Shown: in pieces, positions 45,050 through 56,623 of the stretch
How positions within the stretch are numbered: position 1 is the stretch's first letter
Layout of the letters: each line of letters opens with the position of its first letter
Origin: Tethya wilhelma
Taxonomy: Eukaryota; Porifera; Demospongiae; Tethyida; Tethyidae
Assembly (NCBI GenBank): GCA_964030475.1
Contig: CAXIPT010000016.1
Span: forward strand, 124,001-188,000
DNA: 64,000 bases
Reading direction: 5' to 3'
Notes under the pieces: generated by a model
The model's input: only the letters and a program-made list of their open reading frames with translations
What the model was told of the DNA's origin: nothing
Database searches by the model: none
Made by a program: the position numbers and the translations under genes

Positions 45050-45310
45050 GAGGGCCAAGTCTTTGTGCATGTGGTGCTACACTTTGGCGTTCCAAAGACT
45101 TTAATGCCTTGGCTAATGCTCTAGAGTGGATTGCATTAACTAATGGTATTGGGATTATTTAACATTACTTGAATGATTTTATTATGTGTCCACAGCCAGG
45201 AGTGTGCTTTGTATTTTTGTCTGTCGGAGTTGTGTAGAAGGTTAGGGATTCCAATTGTACGTTACAAAGTAAAAAGCCCAGTGTCTTTTACGGATACCAT
45301 GAAGGGTGAG
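45050..45310 (+). pseudogene. reverse transcriptase fragment (DIRS-like)
   Basis: Across frame changes it reads SKDFNALANALEWIALTNGI, then HYLNDFIMCPQPG and LCRRLGIPIVRYKVKSPVSF. This follows the palm region of DIRS/Ngaro-type reverse transcriptases (APK-F-x-A-x-AD-ALEW ... HYLDDFI ... LGIP-A-x-KVEGP), with the catalytic YLDD changed to YLND. From 44710 to 45049 no feature is recognised. Confidence 0.55.
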
Positions 45311-45389
45311 ATAAAAGACCCAGGCACTGGTACTGGATGCTGTGGGGCCGCTTCACATGGTGCTTTACTATTGCGGTACCAATATCAAT

Positions 45390-46285
45390 GCAGGTGTGCT
45401 GGAAAAGATGGCCAAGCTGCTGAAATCATTGCAGATCTTCTCTATGTATGGCAATGAGCAGGCATTGAGCCAGCTACTGGAAGCTTACAGCTGAAAGCTG
45501 CAGAAGGCGCTGTAGGACTTGGCGAAACGTCCTTGGGAAGAGGAATTCCCCTGCTCTCCCTGAAGCCGATTGAGAAGATCCAGGCATGGAAGTATATCAA
45601 CTTCAATGAACTGCTGCCAGCCAAACTTGCTGTGCTGAGGGACAGCTTACCCCCTCATGTCTTCATACTACAGTCAGCAGAGAGCCTAAAGAGTAGACGC
45701 AGGCTGATTCCAGACATTTCAAGTGCTTTACCATTTATGCCAGTGTGCTGTTTAGCAAAGTACCCTCAGCATGGCCTGAAGTTACTGTCTTACATGAGAA
45801 AGATAATCCAGGCAAGCGAACAGTTTCTGTGGCCATCGTAGGTAGTGATCGAGGCTAGCTACAGGCGATTAATGGCAGCCCAAGACCAGAGAGATTGGTT
45901 CAAAGTGGAGCCAAGTCTTTGCTCCAGATCATTCACAGCGTGGGTGAAGTCAGCTTCATAGTGCGAGTCATGTGTGTCCTTAGACCATGACATGGCAGAT
46001 TGTCCCCTCTACGTTGAAGGTCAACAAATTATTGGAGCATAGAAAAGGCATTCCCACCCCTATCTACCCTCGATCCCTCCGAAGACAGGCAGGCCCGCCA
46101 ACAGAGAGCCCCAGGTTTGCCTGAAGTATAACAGATACAATGGGAATTGCAAGTTTGGGGCAACATGTAAATACAAACACGTATGTCAGCTGTGTTTCAA
46201 ACAACACCCAAAATCAAAGTGGAAGCTGGAGCTGGGCAAGAGCAGGGTCATCAAACAAGAGAAGCTGAATAGAACATTATAATAT
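45390..46285 (+). pseudogene. retroelement gag-like fragment with CCCH zinc finger
   Basis: LLSLKPIEKIQAWKYINFNE LLPAKL, then SRRRLIPDISSALPFMPVCC, LMAAQDQRDWFKVEPSL, CESCVSLDHDMADCPLY and the knuckle CLKYNRYNGNCKFGATCKYK HVCQLCFKQHP (C-x8-C-x5-C-x3-H) match a gag-like protein of sponge and coral retroelements, known to me by pattern. TAG and TGA stops and frame changes interrupt it. It lies downstream of the RT fragment on the same strand, the reverse of the usual order. No LTR was recognised; 46290-46426 is blank. Confidence 0.55.
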
Positions 46286-46426
46286 AGTAGTAGTCCATTG
46301 GCTGACGGTTCATGATCATATCCAGAACTGCTCACATAATATGATGTTATGAATTTGGATGTATATTAAAAACAAAAAAAATTGCTTTTTGCACGTGTAA
46401 ATGCTTGCAGGCAGAAAGGTGGATGC

Positions 46427-49400
46427 ATAGTTGCCAACTGTCCCGATTCTGGCAGGACAGTCCCGACGTTTTAACCTTTGTCCCGCCACGTCCCGACTTA
46501 CAGTTCCAATGGACCGTATTCATAATTATTTTTCCAACTAACGCGCACCACGCTGAGGGGTACTTTTTAGCGCTCCAGCTGCCTATGGATTTTACAGTTT
46601 TCAGAGAAGATTTGCACAAGAAAAGGACAGTTCTGAGACAGATTTGAGAGTTTACCTGAAACAGATACCCAAGAAGAACCAGGCAAGTCTTTCTTGGAAA
46701 ATATTAGCCTTCTTTGTAGAGTGTAATCCAGCTCACAGTCACAGCGCTTTCTTGGATAACCATTTCTGTGACTTTCCAGCTAACAGCTACTAAGGAAGCT
46801 TTGTTTCTGTTCTTGAACAGCTGCACAAGCTTTACTTAGACCTAAACTATTAGCAGAGTGTGGTTTTGTTAGTTAGGCTGGACTACAAGCACTTCCAGGA
46901 AGTTGACAATAAGTAGGAGTTGATAAGTGCTTGTGGTAAAATGTCTACTGCTTAGGATTAGCAGCAGATTCTTGGAATTGCTGCAAGTTCAAAAAGTATA
47001 ATGTAAACAATTTACACAATTTAATGAATGACATAAATTTGACTCACCTATACAGGGAATACACTCCCACAATGCAATATATAGGGATCAGACTTCACCA
47101 TTTCTCATGGTGGCCAAAACGATGTTCTCAACATGTTGGTAGAAAGCACCACAAGGAACTGGCAAAGCCAGCTTCTTTAAGGCCAGTCACCAACTATTTT
47201 AGACCACAAGTTCAAAATCATACAATTGAAGCAGAAGCTATGTTTGTCTCAAAGCACAATATAGCTTTTTTTGCCAGTGATCATGCCACAAAGCTGTCAC
47301 TGTGTACTTAAGGCCTGGGTCAGCTGCTGAGCACAATTTTAACCTCATTTATATTCAAAGCTGCAATATCTTTTCTTGAAACTGAATTACCAAATTACTT
47401 GGTCAAATGTTAATCAATTGGCATTAAATTTAGGTCATGTGATCTTTTCGGCTATCATAAATTGCAAATCATGAATAATTAATTAGGCGGTACGGTAAAA
47501 GGGTTGCTATGGCAACCAAATTTTGTACACAAGATCAGTACATGATAATTAACAATCCCCCTGGGGGGTGTCTTGAAACATATTTTAATTAGAGATATTC
47601 AATATTTTCTATTAAATGCACACTATCCAAACCCTTCTTCTTGGCCATATCTCATGAACGGTACAGTAAAATTTCACCCCCCAGTAATATATTATAGTTC
47701 ATGATGTTACGAACCTGTTGTCAAGTTTTAGTTGCCATAGCAACAGGCTTATCATACCAAATAATTCATGTTTTAGGAATTGTGTTGAAATTTTAATTTT
47801 TCCCATGAATATTAATTATCTGATTATACAAATTTGGGAACATGTAATAGAAAGCTTATATTTTATGAGGATATAAAGATCTTCATCTTAGATAGCAGCA
47901 TCTTGTCAATTTTATTTTTATTTAGCACAATTTTGCTTATTTTGCCAAAAGACCCAGGCCTTAAGTGCGCAGTGGTTTCACAAAATGTTTCCTGATTCTT
48001 AAATAGCCAAGCAGTTTGCCTGTGCTATATAGGACAAAGACTACAGCAATTGTCAAGGGGGCTCTATCTCATTATCTCAAGACCACACAACCTGATCAAT
48101 GAGTCGAATGACAAAACTGTCAAGTCTTACATAATTCTGGTCAGGGTTCTTGATTCTACACACAGTTGGTGATATCTAAACAAGATTCCTCGACATGCCA
48201 GTAGTCAACATAGGCACAGCACAGAATCTTTATGCTGCATTGAAATCATCACTTGCCGCCAAAGGATTCTTCAAATGTTGTATTCTTCATGTCTGACACA
48301 ACAAATGTGATGAAAGGCGCTAGTCAAATCAGCTAGGTGACAAATACATCCCAAATTATAGAGGTGAGGATTTTCATTCTTGATTAACTTTTGAACACCA
48401 GATCTAGTAAAAGCAGGAATGGAGACACTCCCAATTAACATTGATCAGCTCTTCATTGATGTCTTCTATTTCTTTTATCATAGCAGCAAAAGATCACAAC
48501 AGTTTACAGATTTATGGTGTTTGCTCTTCACAACAGAACCAGAAGTCATCCTCAAACACTGTCCCACATGCTGACTAAGCCTTCTGAGATGTGTTGATCG
48601 TTATTTAGATCAGCTGGATGGATTGAAGTCTTTTTTCCTGTCAAGTGATGAAGAAACCGATAAAGTTGAAGGCATATCTACGAGGCTTCAAAACCCTCTT
48701 CTCAAGCCAATTCTGTCATTCATCTTACCTTCAATGGATAGATTTAATCGAATGTTCCAGAAATCTGATGAAAACACGACGTGTCAACTCTATGTTGAAA
48801 TGTACAGACTAACAAAGCTGTATGTATCACATTTTCTCAAGCGTTCTTCGAATGCGAACAGTGATCTGGATAAACAAGTTACGGATGAACATCTGGGAAT
48901 CGGATGCCGAACTTGAACAAGAACATGACACCAAGCCTCTCTTCTCTGCTGTAAGGAACTTTTACACGGCCTCTTTGAAGAAGATGCATAAGAAATTTCT
49001 TTTCAGTGACACTCTTCTAAAGGATCTGGGAGTACTGACAAAACAGCTACATATGAAGTTAACACTATAATCAGACTTGCTAAGAGTTTTCCTCGGTTAG
49101 GATTGGACAGTTCTGATGCTGTTGATACTCTGCGTGAGGAGTTCACCTTGTCACCAACTAATCTTCCCACTCCAAAGGAAAGCTGATAAACAGATGAAAC
49201 CTAGAGCAGGTGGGAGGTGAGTAAGCTGCAAACATTAGAAGGGCAGGCAAGATTTCCCAACCTCTTTAAACTGATGAGTCGCTTACTTTCAATTCCATGT
49301 TCAAATGCTGACTCTGAATGAAGATTCTCTATCTTAAGGAAGATCCACACTGACCAGCGCTCCAACTTGGACCAGGCTACACATATTGCTTTGATGTCTA

Positions 49401-49674
49401 TCAAGTTCAATAGTGATGAGTGCTGTCATGACATTAACTTTGGTAAAGACTTGCTCTCATGCTGTAAGATGGCCACACGAGTCCATTTAGCATCCAAGGA
49501 ATAAACTTTTAATACGTAATGTACTTTCTGTTCGCTACCTATACTTTGTGTACCGTTGTCATTATTAAATGTCTCGGGTGTGGCTAACCCAGAAATAGGT
49601 ATGGTAGTGGGCATGGTTTCAAAAATTTCCCCGCTAATATTACCACTACATTTATTTTAGAGGTTGGCAACTAT
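46427..49674 (+). mobile_element. hAT element (copy 1), degraded, with nested MITE
   Basis: The termini are ATAGTTGCCAAC (46427) and GTTGGCAACTAT (to 49674). The 8-bp flanks GTGGATGC / GTGGATGG differ at one base, as for a hAT target duplication. The subterminal GTCCCG motif recurs near the left end (46439-46497). The transposase (about 46970-49500) has a BED-finger remnant (HVGRKHHKELAKP), catalytic-region fragments, SFFLSSDEETDKVEGI and the C-terminal dimerisation part (FPNLFKLMSRLLSIPCSNAD). It is broken by many shifts and the insertion at 47298. Confidence 0.8.
47298..47974. mobile_element. CACTG-type MITE with known empty site
   Basis: The ends CACTGTGTACTTAAGGCCTG-GGTC and the inverted GACCCAGGCCTTAAGTGCGC-AGTG flank 677 bp. 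The paralogous site at 52270 reads AAAGCTGTTTCAC without it; here AAAGCT-GT|element|GT-TTCAC, so the target duplication is GT. Non-coding. Confidence 0.9.
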
Positions 49675-50027
49675 GTGGATGGGGCTCACCATGCAATTTG
49701 CTCGCTCGCTCAAGTGGGCAGTCATCATCACTTAGCCATCTAGTTAGTTGGGTCAGTCATCTCTCTAACCACTGTGTACCTGCATTAACTATAGATACTT
49801 CCACCGTCCTGAACCCTTACACGCGAGATCTAGTAATAGCCTTGGAAAAATGCAGACCACTCAATGCAACCCATCCGTCTTTAGACACTTGACAGATGAA
49901 CCATCTCAGGTAGGTTTAGAAAAGGTATTTCTAATTAACTGCAAAAAGGGTTTAACTTTGTTACTATAGTTACTATAGCCATAGGAACAAGATATATTCC
50001 TAAGCAATATACTTTGAACTATAATGN

Positions 50028-50390
50028 CGTCTTCATCTTCATCCCCATTGTCATCCAAAAACACATCCTAAATGTATATCATATCAAGCTATAGCTAATC
50101 TTGAACATGGAAAAATTTCACAGTTCTTACATCATCAAAAAACTGTGCGTCTTCATTTTCAATTTCTTTTTCATCTTCTTTCTCTTCTTCCCCTGGCTGT
50201 TTGTTCTTTGCAGTCTGTCAATTTGTATATAGTAAGCCTACAAATCAATCTATGGATGTAATTCAGTGTAGCAAACTTACATCAGGATCATCCAAAGCTT
50301 CAACGCTAGCAGCTTCTTGTTGATTCTATAATAATCTTAGACAAAAAGCTAAGGTTTCAGCACAGAAAAATAGTTTACCTTTCCTTCCAT
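50028..50390 (-). CDS. exons 1-4 of a small acidic protein, cut by an N
   Basis: Four exons in perfect phase: 50379-50390 (MEGK), 50281-50325 (NQQEAASVEALDDPD), 50131-50214 (TAKNKQPGEEEKEDEKEIEN EDAQFFDD) and 50028-50067 (DVFLDDNGDEDED, cut at N 50027). All introns have GT/AG ends, 53, 66 and 63 nt long. The fourth exon and preceding intron are identical to 29466-29566, where the exon continues to a stop. Together they would give a 79-residue acidic protein without a recognised domain. Either it is one gene split by misassembly, or the locus is partly duplicated. Confidence 0.6.
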
Positions 50391-50399
50391 TGTGTAGAA

Positions 50400-50780
50400 T
50401 TACTAGAATAATGCCATGTGCTCACTTTCCATAGTTTTAGCACAGCTAAGGCTTATCTACAATTTTCCTCACAAAGAGCAAACTTAATTTACAGTTGTCA
50501 TAGATAAGTATGTGTGAATAGTATCCCCATTCATGGAACACTATTCTATAGCAGCTGTGATTTTGCATAATCTCACACAAACAGTCATGATCATGAATCA
50601 AGATTGATGCAAGAAATTTCAAGATCATATCTTGCTGTTTCTTGTCATATCTTGCCATATCTTGCACACACACACTATCAATATTTAGCGAAAAATTGCA
50701 AGATTATTCTTGCTTTGTATAATCTTGAAAACCCTTTTACAATCTTGCAAGAATGTGCAAAATCTTAGTAAGATTTTACA
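50400..50780. repeat. AATCTTG/CAAGAT-rich cluster
   Basis: It contains more than ten copies of ATCTTG or its complement (50575-50780) and is otherwise non-coding. It adjoins the foldback of composite copy 9, as its counterpart at 31700-31860 adjoins a foldback arm. Confidence 0.55.
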
Positions 50781-50789
50781 CCAGGGAAG

Positions 50790-51752
50790 ACTGGAATGGC
50801 TGTTAGTGTGTGCAGAATTCTTCCTGTATAGGCTGCATTTAACAATCTCTTTATTGAGTCTCTCATTTTGCCCATAGGAAGAATTCCTTACACACCCTAA
50901 CAGCCATTCCAGTCTTGTTTCCGTTCTTTTTACAATTTAGCCATTCCTGTGTCTCATTACATTTCCAATGCTTTTTTTTACTTGTTTTACAAATTACATT
51001 TTAGTTGGTGTGTGTAGCTAGCTACTGAGCTAGTAGTCTGGCAAGCCAGACTCACTGAGCCAGCGGTAGGCTGCTGAGCTGGGAAGTTGTGTAGCCTGCT
51101 TGATACTGAAGTGAAACACACGGTCATTTGGAGGCAGGAGCTGTATCATAAGATTTACTGGCCTTTCTATATGTTATGATAATCAAAGTCCTGATTCATC
51201 TCTTAAGAAGAGCAACCATGTATCACAAAATAGTTCCAGGCAACTTCAGTGCATTTAATTCCAAATATCGCACACTTTTGTGTGTGGAAAGGGTTGTCAA
51301 TTCGAATTTTCTAGAAGCTAATGAATTATGCATGAGTGCAGAAATTAATGGCGGCCATATGGAGGAGGCGCTTTTCGCCTTGTATCTAGCTACTCAATGA
51401 GAGATGCTAAAAACCGATGGCAAAAGCGACTGTCCTGGAAGAAATCAAGTTCATTCGTTCAAGAATCAGCTTCTAAAAGTGAATAATCTGAGAAAAGTTG
51501 AGCCAAGATAGAAGAAGAATAAGAAGAAGATGGAGAAAATTGAAGGTTTGGCATGTTTGTGTTTGTTACTTTAGCAATGATTTTAGGCCATGTTTTTCGG
51601 CTCATTAGATAGAGAAAGAGCTAAATAGTAGCTTAAGGAGCCTTTTAGTGCTAAGCGCTCAGTTTTTGCAGAGTTATTCGCGTGAATATTTGTATTATGC
51701 TAATGGGCCATCTGTGCCATTCCTGTGTACCCAGTACTACCGTACTGGGAAT
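50790..51752 (+). mobile_element. composite repeat (copy 9), near complete
   Basis: Foldback (50790-50985), middle block, 3' block from about 51265, and terminal hairpin at 51730-51752 are all in order. The outer left foldback arm is truncated. Beyond it, 51788-51910 is a family-B TIR fragment that ends at the N at 51911. Confidence 0.8.
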
Positions 51753-51938
51753 AAATAGGAGCTCCCATATCTAGCTAAATAGGAGCTCTTATTTATAATG
51801 AAAGCACCTACAGTGCATAAGCTTCAGCACATGTACACTCAACTAGCATGCACAACTAAACATGTCATATGCATTAGTCTTAGCACTCAGAGATTGAGAG
51901 GTGCCAGCCTNCGTTTTGATAAGAGCTGGCCACAACAA

Positions 51939-54007
51939 TTTCTTGGAATTGCTGCAAGTTCAAAAAGTATAATGTAAACAATTTACACAATTTAATGAAT
52001 GACATAAATTTGACTCACCTATACAGGGAATACACTCCCACAATACAATATATAGGGATCAGACTTCACCATTTCTCATGGTGGCCAAAACGATGGTCTC
52101 AACATGTTGGTAGAAAGCACCACAAGGAACTGGCAAAGCCATCTTCTTCTTCAAGGCCAGTCACCGACTATTTTAGACCACGAGTTCAAAATCATACAAT
52201 TGAAGCAGAAGCTATGTTTGTCTCAAAGCACAATATAGCTTTTTTTGCCAGTGATCATGCCACAAAGCTGTTTCACAAAATATTTCCTGATTCTGAAATA
52301 GCCAAGCAGTTTGCCTGTGCTATATAGGACAAAGACTACAGCAATTGTCAAGGGGGCTCTATCTCCTCATTATCTCAAGACCACACAACATTGCAACCTA
52401 TTCTCAGTCCTGATCGATGAGTCGAATGACAAAACTGTCAAGTCTTGCATAAATCTGGTCAGGGTTCTTGATTCTACAGTTGGTGACATCAAAACAAGAT
52501 TCCTCGACATGCCAGTAGTCAACATAGGCACAGCACAGAATCTTTATGCTGCATTGAAATCATCACTTGCCGCCAAAGGATTCGACTTTTCAAATGTTGT
52601 ATCCTTCATGTCTGACACAACAAATGTGATGAAAGGCGCTAGATCTGGTGTTCAAAAGTTAATCAAGAATGAAAATTCTCACCTCTATCATGTGGGATGT
52701 ATTTGTCACCTAGCTGATTTGACAGTAAAAGCAGGAATGGAGACACTCCCAATAACATTGATCAGCTCTTCATTGATGTCTTCTATTTCTTTTATCATAG
52801 CAGCAAAAGATCACAACAGTTTACAGATTTATGGTGTTTGCTCTTCACAACAGAACCAGAAGTCATCCTCAAACACTGTCCCACACGCTGGCTAAGCCTT
52901 CTGAGATGTGTTGATCGTTATTTAGATCAGCTGGATGGATTGAAGTCTTTTTTCCTGTCAAGTGATGAAGAAACCAATAAAGTTGAAGGCATATCTACGA
53001 CGCTTGAAAACCCTCTTCTCAAGCCAATTCTGTCATTCATCTTACCTTCAATGGATAGATTTAATCGAATGTTCCAGAAATCTGATGAAAACACGACGTG
53101 TCAACTCTATGTTGAAATGTGCAGACTAACAAAGCTGTATGTATCACATTTTCTCAAGCGTTCTTCGAATGCGAACAGTGTTGGTGATGATCTGGATAAA
53201 CAAGTTTCGGATGAACATCTGGGAATCGGATAGTACTTGGGTTGCTGTTGCCGAACTTGAACAAGAACATGACACCAAGCCTCTCTTCTCTGCTGTAAGG
53301 AACTTTTACACGGCCTCTTTGAAGAAGATGCATAAGAAATTTCTTTTCAGTGACACTCTTCTAAAGGATCTGGGAGTACTGACAAAACAGCTACATATGA
53401 AGTTAACACTATAATCAGACTTGCTAAGAGTTTTCCTCGGTTAGGATTGGACAGTTCTGATGCTGTTGATACTCTGCGTGAGGAGTTCACCTTGTCACCA
53501 ACTAATCTTCCCACTCCAAAGGAAAGCTGATAAACAGATGAAACCTAGAGCAGGTGGGAGGTGAGTAAGCTGCAAACATTAGAAGGGCAGGCAAGATTTC
53601 CCAACCTCTTTAAACTGATGAGTGGCTTACTTTCAATTCCATGCTCAAATGCTGACTCTGAATGAAGATTCTCTATCTTAAGGAAGATCCACACTGACCA
53701 GCGCTCCAACTTGGACCAGGCTACAAATATTGCTTTGAAGTCTATCAAGTTCAATAGTGATGAGTGCTGTCATGACATTAACTTTGGTAAAGACTTCCTC
53801 TCGTGCTGTAAGAAGGCCACACGAGTCCATTTAGCATCCAAGAAGTAAACTTTTAATACGTAGTGTACTTTCTGTTCGCTACCTATACTTTGTGTACCTT
53901 TGTCATTATTAAACATTTCGGGTGTGGCTAGGCATGGTAGTGGGCATGGTTTCAAAAATTTCCCCGCTGATATTACCACTACTTTTATTTTATAGGTTGG
54001 CAACTAT
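51939..54007 (+). pseudogene. hAT transpos­ase (copy 2), better preserved
   Basis: It begins 28 bp after an N (51911). Reading order: a degenerate BED zinc finger (ISHGGQND ... VGRKHHKELAKP, 52060-52140); NHTIEAEAMFVSKHNIAFFA; the RNase-H-like core with CNLFSVLIDESNDKTVKSCI (first Asp, about 52410), NVVSFMSDTTNVMKGARSGV (second Asp, about 52610) and HLYHVGCICHLADLTVKAGM; HCPTRWLSLLRCVDRYLDQL (about 52875); and the C-terminal FPNLFKLMSGLLSIPCSNAD SE...FSILRKIHTDQRSNLD with the final Glu (about 53655), a stop standing next to it. At least six frame changes or stops make it inactive. It ends in GTTGGCAACTAT (54007) followed by GTGGATGG. Confidence 0.85.
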
Positions 54008-54331
54008 GTGGATGGGGCTCACCATGCAATTTGCAGTCATTATCACTTAGCCCTCTAGTTAGTTGGGTCAGTCATCACTCTAACCACTGTGTACCTGCTG
54101 CATTAACTATAGATACTTCCACCGTCCTGAACCCTTACACGCCAGATCTAGTAATAGCCTTGGAAAAATGCAGACCACTCCATGCAACTCATCTGTCTTT
54201 AGACACTTGACAGATGAACCATCTCAGGTAGGTTTAGAAAAGGTATTTCTAATTAACTGCAAAAAGGCTTTAACTTTGTTACTATAGTTACTATAGCCAT
54301 AGAAACAAGATATGTTCCTAAGCAATATACT

Positions 54332-54929
54332 TTAAACAAACTGAATTTATAATGTTAGTCACATGATTTTTATTTTCTGCTAAATAGGCAAATAAAAAAT
54401 GCACAGAAAAGTACGCATTAAGAAGTGATTTTCAGTTTCAATATTTCTATTTAGTCAACATAATCTACATCTTCACATTTTCATATTTAGAAATTTTTGC
54501 TTTGTGTTTAAGTTATAGCAATTACAAGTCTTGAAATGGGAGTGCATTAAATAGAAACTGCTCTCTTGTGCATTAATGAAGCGGTCAATATGAAAGTGTG
54601 AAGTTGTTACATTTTTTGAGCTGTTTCAGATATGCAGCTGTCAATTTTGTACAGTTCTAGATGTACTTTTATAATTTGTGGATTCAGCAAAAAATAGAGG
54701 TCATGTGACTATGGCTACCACCAAAATCTTCTTGAAATCTTTAGGTTAGCTATGTTTTCATGGAAGTACAAATAACAACTCAAAAGATATTCACTTTTCA
54801 CATAATATTAATACTGTAAACGTTCCTTAACCTACCTGAGACAGCTCTGGTCCATCTTAAAGGTACACTGCGAACAGCCTGGCATTTAGCAAGAAGCACA
54901 GCTTTAGCAGTTAGCAGCCATCAGCCAAA
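54332..54929. other. no gene supported
   Basis: AT-rich. A possible exon on the minus strand (about 54834-54932, between TATGCAG and CAG|GTAGGT) has a stop and no start. Confidence 0.35.
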
Positions 54930-55343
54930 CACCTGCATAAAAAGAAAGAAAGACATAGGACAGTATCACACATTCACTCATCCCACTTGTACAATTCCAA
55001 CTTAACTTCAACCCTGTGGGCCTCGCAAAATTGGAAATTGTACTTTATGGGACTCAATTTATGTAGAGTTCAAAGCAATATTCCACTACATCGACACTTG
55101 CTACCTAAATATTTTCCTTCTTGAGAAAAAAATGCATAAGCACTAAGGCTCTCAACACTGCAAAGTCAGGCATAACAGCAACATAATGGTGGGTAACACT
55201 ACACCAAGTAAACTCATAGTTTACTGCTTAGATATTGACTGTAACTTTGATGTAAAATTGCATGCTCAGCAACAAAGAACAGTAATAGATTTATGACTCT
55301 AATCAGCAGTCTGGAGATTGTGTCTTGAATTGATACTCCTTTC

Positions 55344-55672
55344 CGGTGGTGGATTCAGGATTGTAGAAAGGAATGCACGCGAAAAATTTTGCACTAACCA
55401 CGCCTACTTCTGGTAAAACACGCTTATTTTACATATAGCTCCACCCATTTCTAATTAATTGCATGAACTTTGTACTTTACAATGCAAGTGGTGTTTCTAG
55501 CTCGTGTGTAGCTATTTTAGGGGAGTATCTACACTTTCTGGGCTTATTCGCTGGCAACCAATGTTTTTCAAGTAAGTATTATACTTGTGACAGGCCAGCA
55601 GTTGGTTTTCTCTTGATTTTTGAGACTGAAATAAATTTTAGAAAGGGGGATATCCCCCTAAATCTGCCACTG
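55344..55672. mobile_element. TIR element, CTTTC 5-bp target duplication
   Basis: The ends CGGTGGTGGATTCAGG and the inverted CCTAAATCTGCCACTG are flanked by CTTTC (55339-55343, 55673-55677). The empty site at 63215-63225 reads ACTCGTTTCGAT. Confidence 0.8.
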
Positions 55673-55727
55673 CTTTCGATGATGTGGAGGTTCCTTGAAC
55701 TGAGTGAGCTTTAAAAATATTTGTGGT

Positions 55728-56074
55728 CAGGGGTGTAGTCAGGATTTAGAGTAAGAGGGTGCTAAATGTGTGCGCACACAGCGTGCGGAAAATTTTGGGG
55801 TGCCACGCCCACTTTGGGGTCACGTGATCGATACCGTGACCTTTGAACTATTGCTGAAAACAAACTGCTGAGCACTTTCGATCAACCTAGCATGGTTCTG
55901 AAGTTTATCAAGAGCTTAGACATGAATGAGCTTGGAAAATAGCTTCTAACAAAAAAAAGTGATTCTAAAGGCTTGATTACTTACTGATTATTAAATATTT
56001 TTGCGCTTCCGGTCAGCGGCAAAGGGGGTGCTGGGGTGCTCGAGCACCCAAAGCACCCCCTGGCTACGCCACTG
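55728..56074. mobile_element. TIR element, GTGGT 5-bp target duplication
   Basis: The ends CAGGGGTGTAGTCAGG and the inverted CCTGGCTACGCCACTG are flanked by GTGGT (55723-55727, 56075-56079). The empty site near 63282 is TTTGTGTTGACC. Related to the element at 2184-2541. Confidence 0.85.
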
Positions 56075-56623
56075 GTGGTGACCTTTGCTTCTGACAAGAT
56101 ATTTCTGATCCAATGAGCTATCCCTTGAGAAGAAACTGCTATGTGGAATTTGACATAATTATGAGATGAAAAGAGCAGACTTTCTTCAGTCTCAAACCTT
56201 TGGTAACACTGGACCACACATAGTTTTGGAAGGTGCAGAGTTAATCCGCTCGAGAGGGGCTCCTGTGACTCTTTTCTTGGCTAGATTAAACTCACTCCTC
56301 AGGAGAAGAAACCCTGAATCTTAGATCAAGAGCCTGCAGTTTGACAATCTGCCTATGTCATGAGGAGGGCCAATTTCTTCATATTATTATTATTATACCA
56401 TTTAAATATGAACTCTGCAAGACATGACACTACGTCATTAGCTCCTTGATGAGCACTAAGTTCATTCCACAGGTATGTCCACAAAAGAAAACTGCTTGCC
56501 AGCTGTGAGCTTGGGTGTAGGCAAAATTAAGTCAAAGTCTATAGCATTTATATTGTTGACCACAACAGTTTGCAAAATCCACTTTTCTTGACCTCTTATA
56601 TTGTGCACTAGTCAAAGTGAAGC

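Larger units (their letters stand above)
46969..54331. repeat. segmental duplication pair (46969-50016; 51939-54331)
   Basis: Both copies share the hAT body and about 325 bp of the same 3' flank (GTGGATGGGGCTCACCATGC onward), at about 97% identity by eye. Since flank is shared, this is duplication of a locus already holding the hAT element, or two haplotypes joined in assembly, not two transpositions. Confidence 0.85.
54930..56210 (-). repeat. duplicate of the astacin upstream flank (pairs with 62780-63400)
   Basis: It is collinear with 62780-63400 (CATAAAAAGAAAGAAAG ... CCACTACATCG ... CAGCAGTCTGGAGAT ... TCTGATCCAATGAGCTATC). It differs mainly by two insertions, 55344-55672 and 55728-56074, for which the other copy is the empty site. 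An astacin copy may once have stood next to it. Confidence 0.75.

Noticed and set aside
54834..54932. Exon-like stretch with acceptor and donor (AKAVLLAKCQAVRSVPLRWT)
   Set aside because: The frame contains a stop, there is no start codon, and no partner exon was found.
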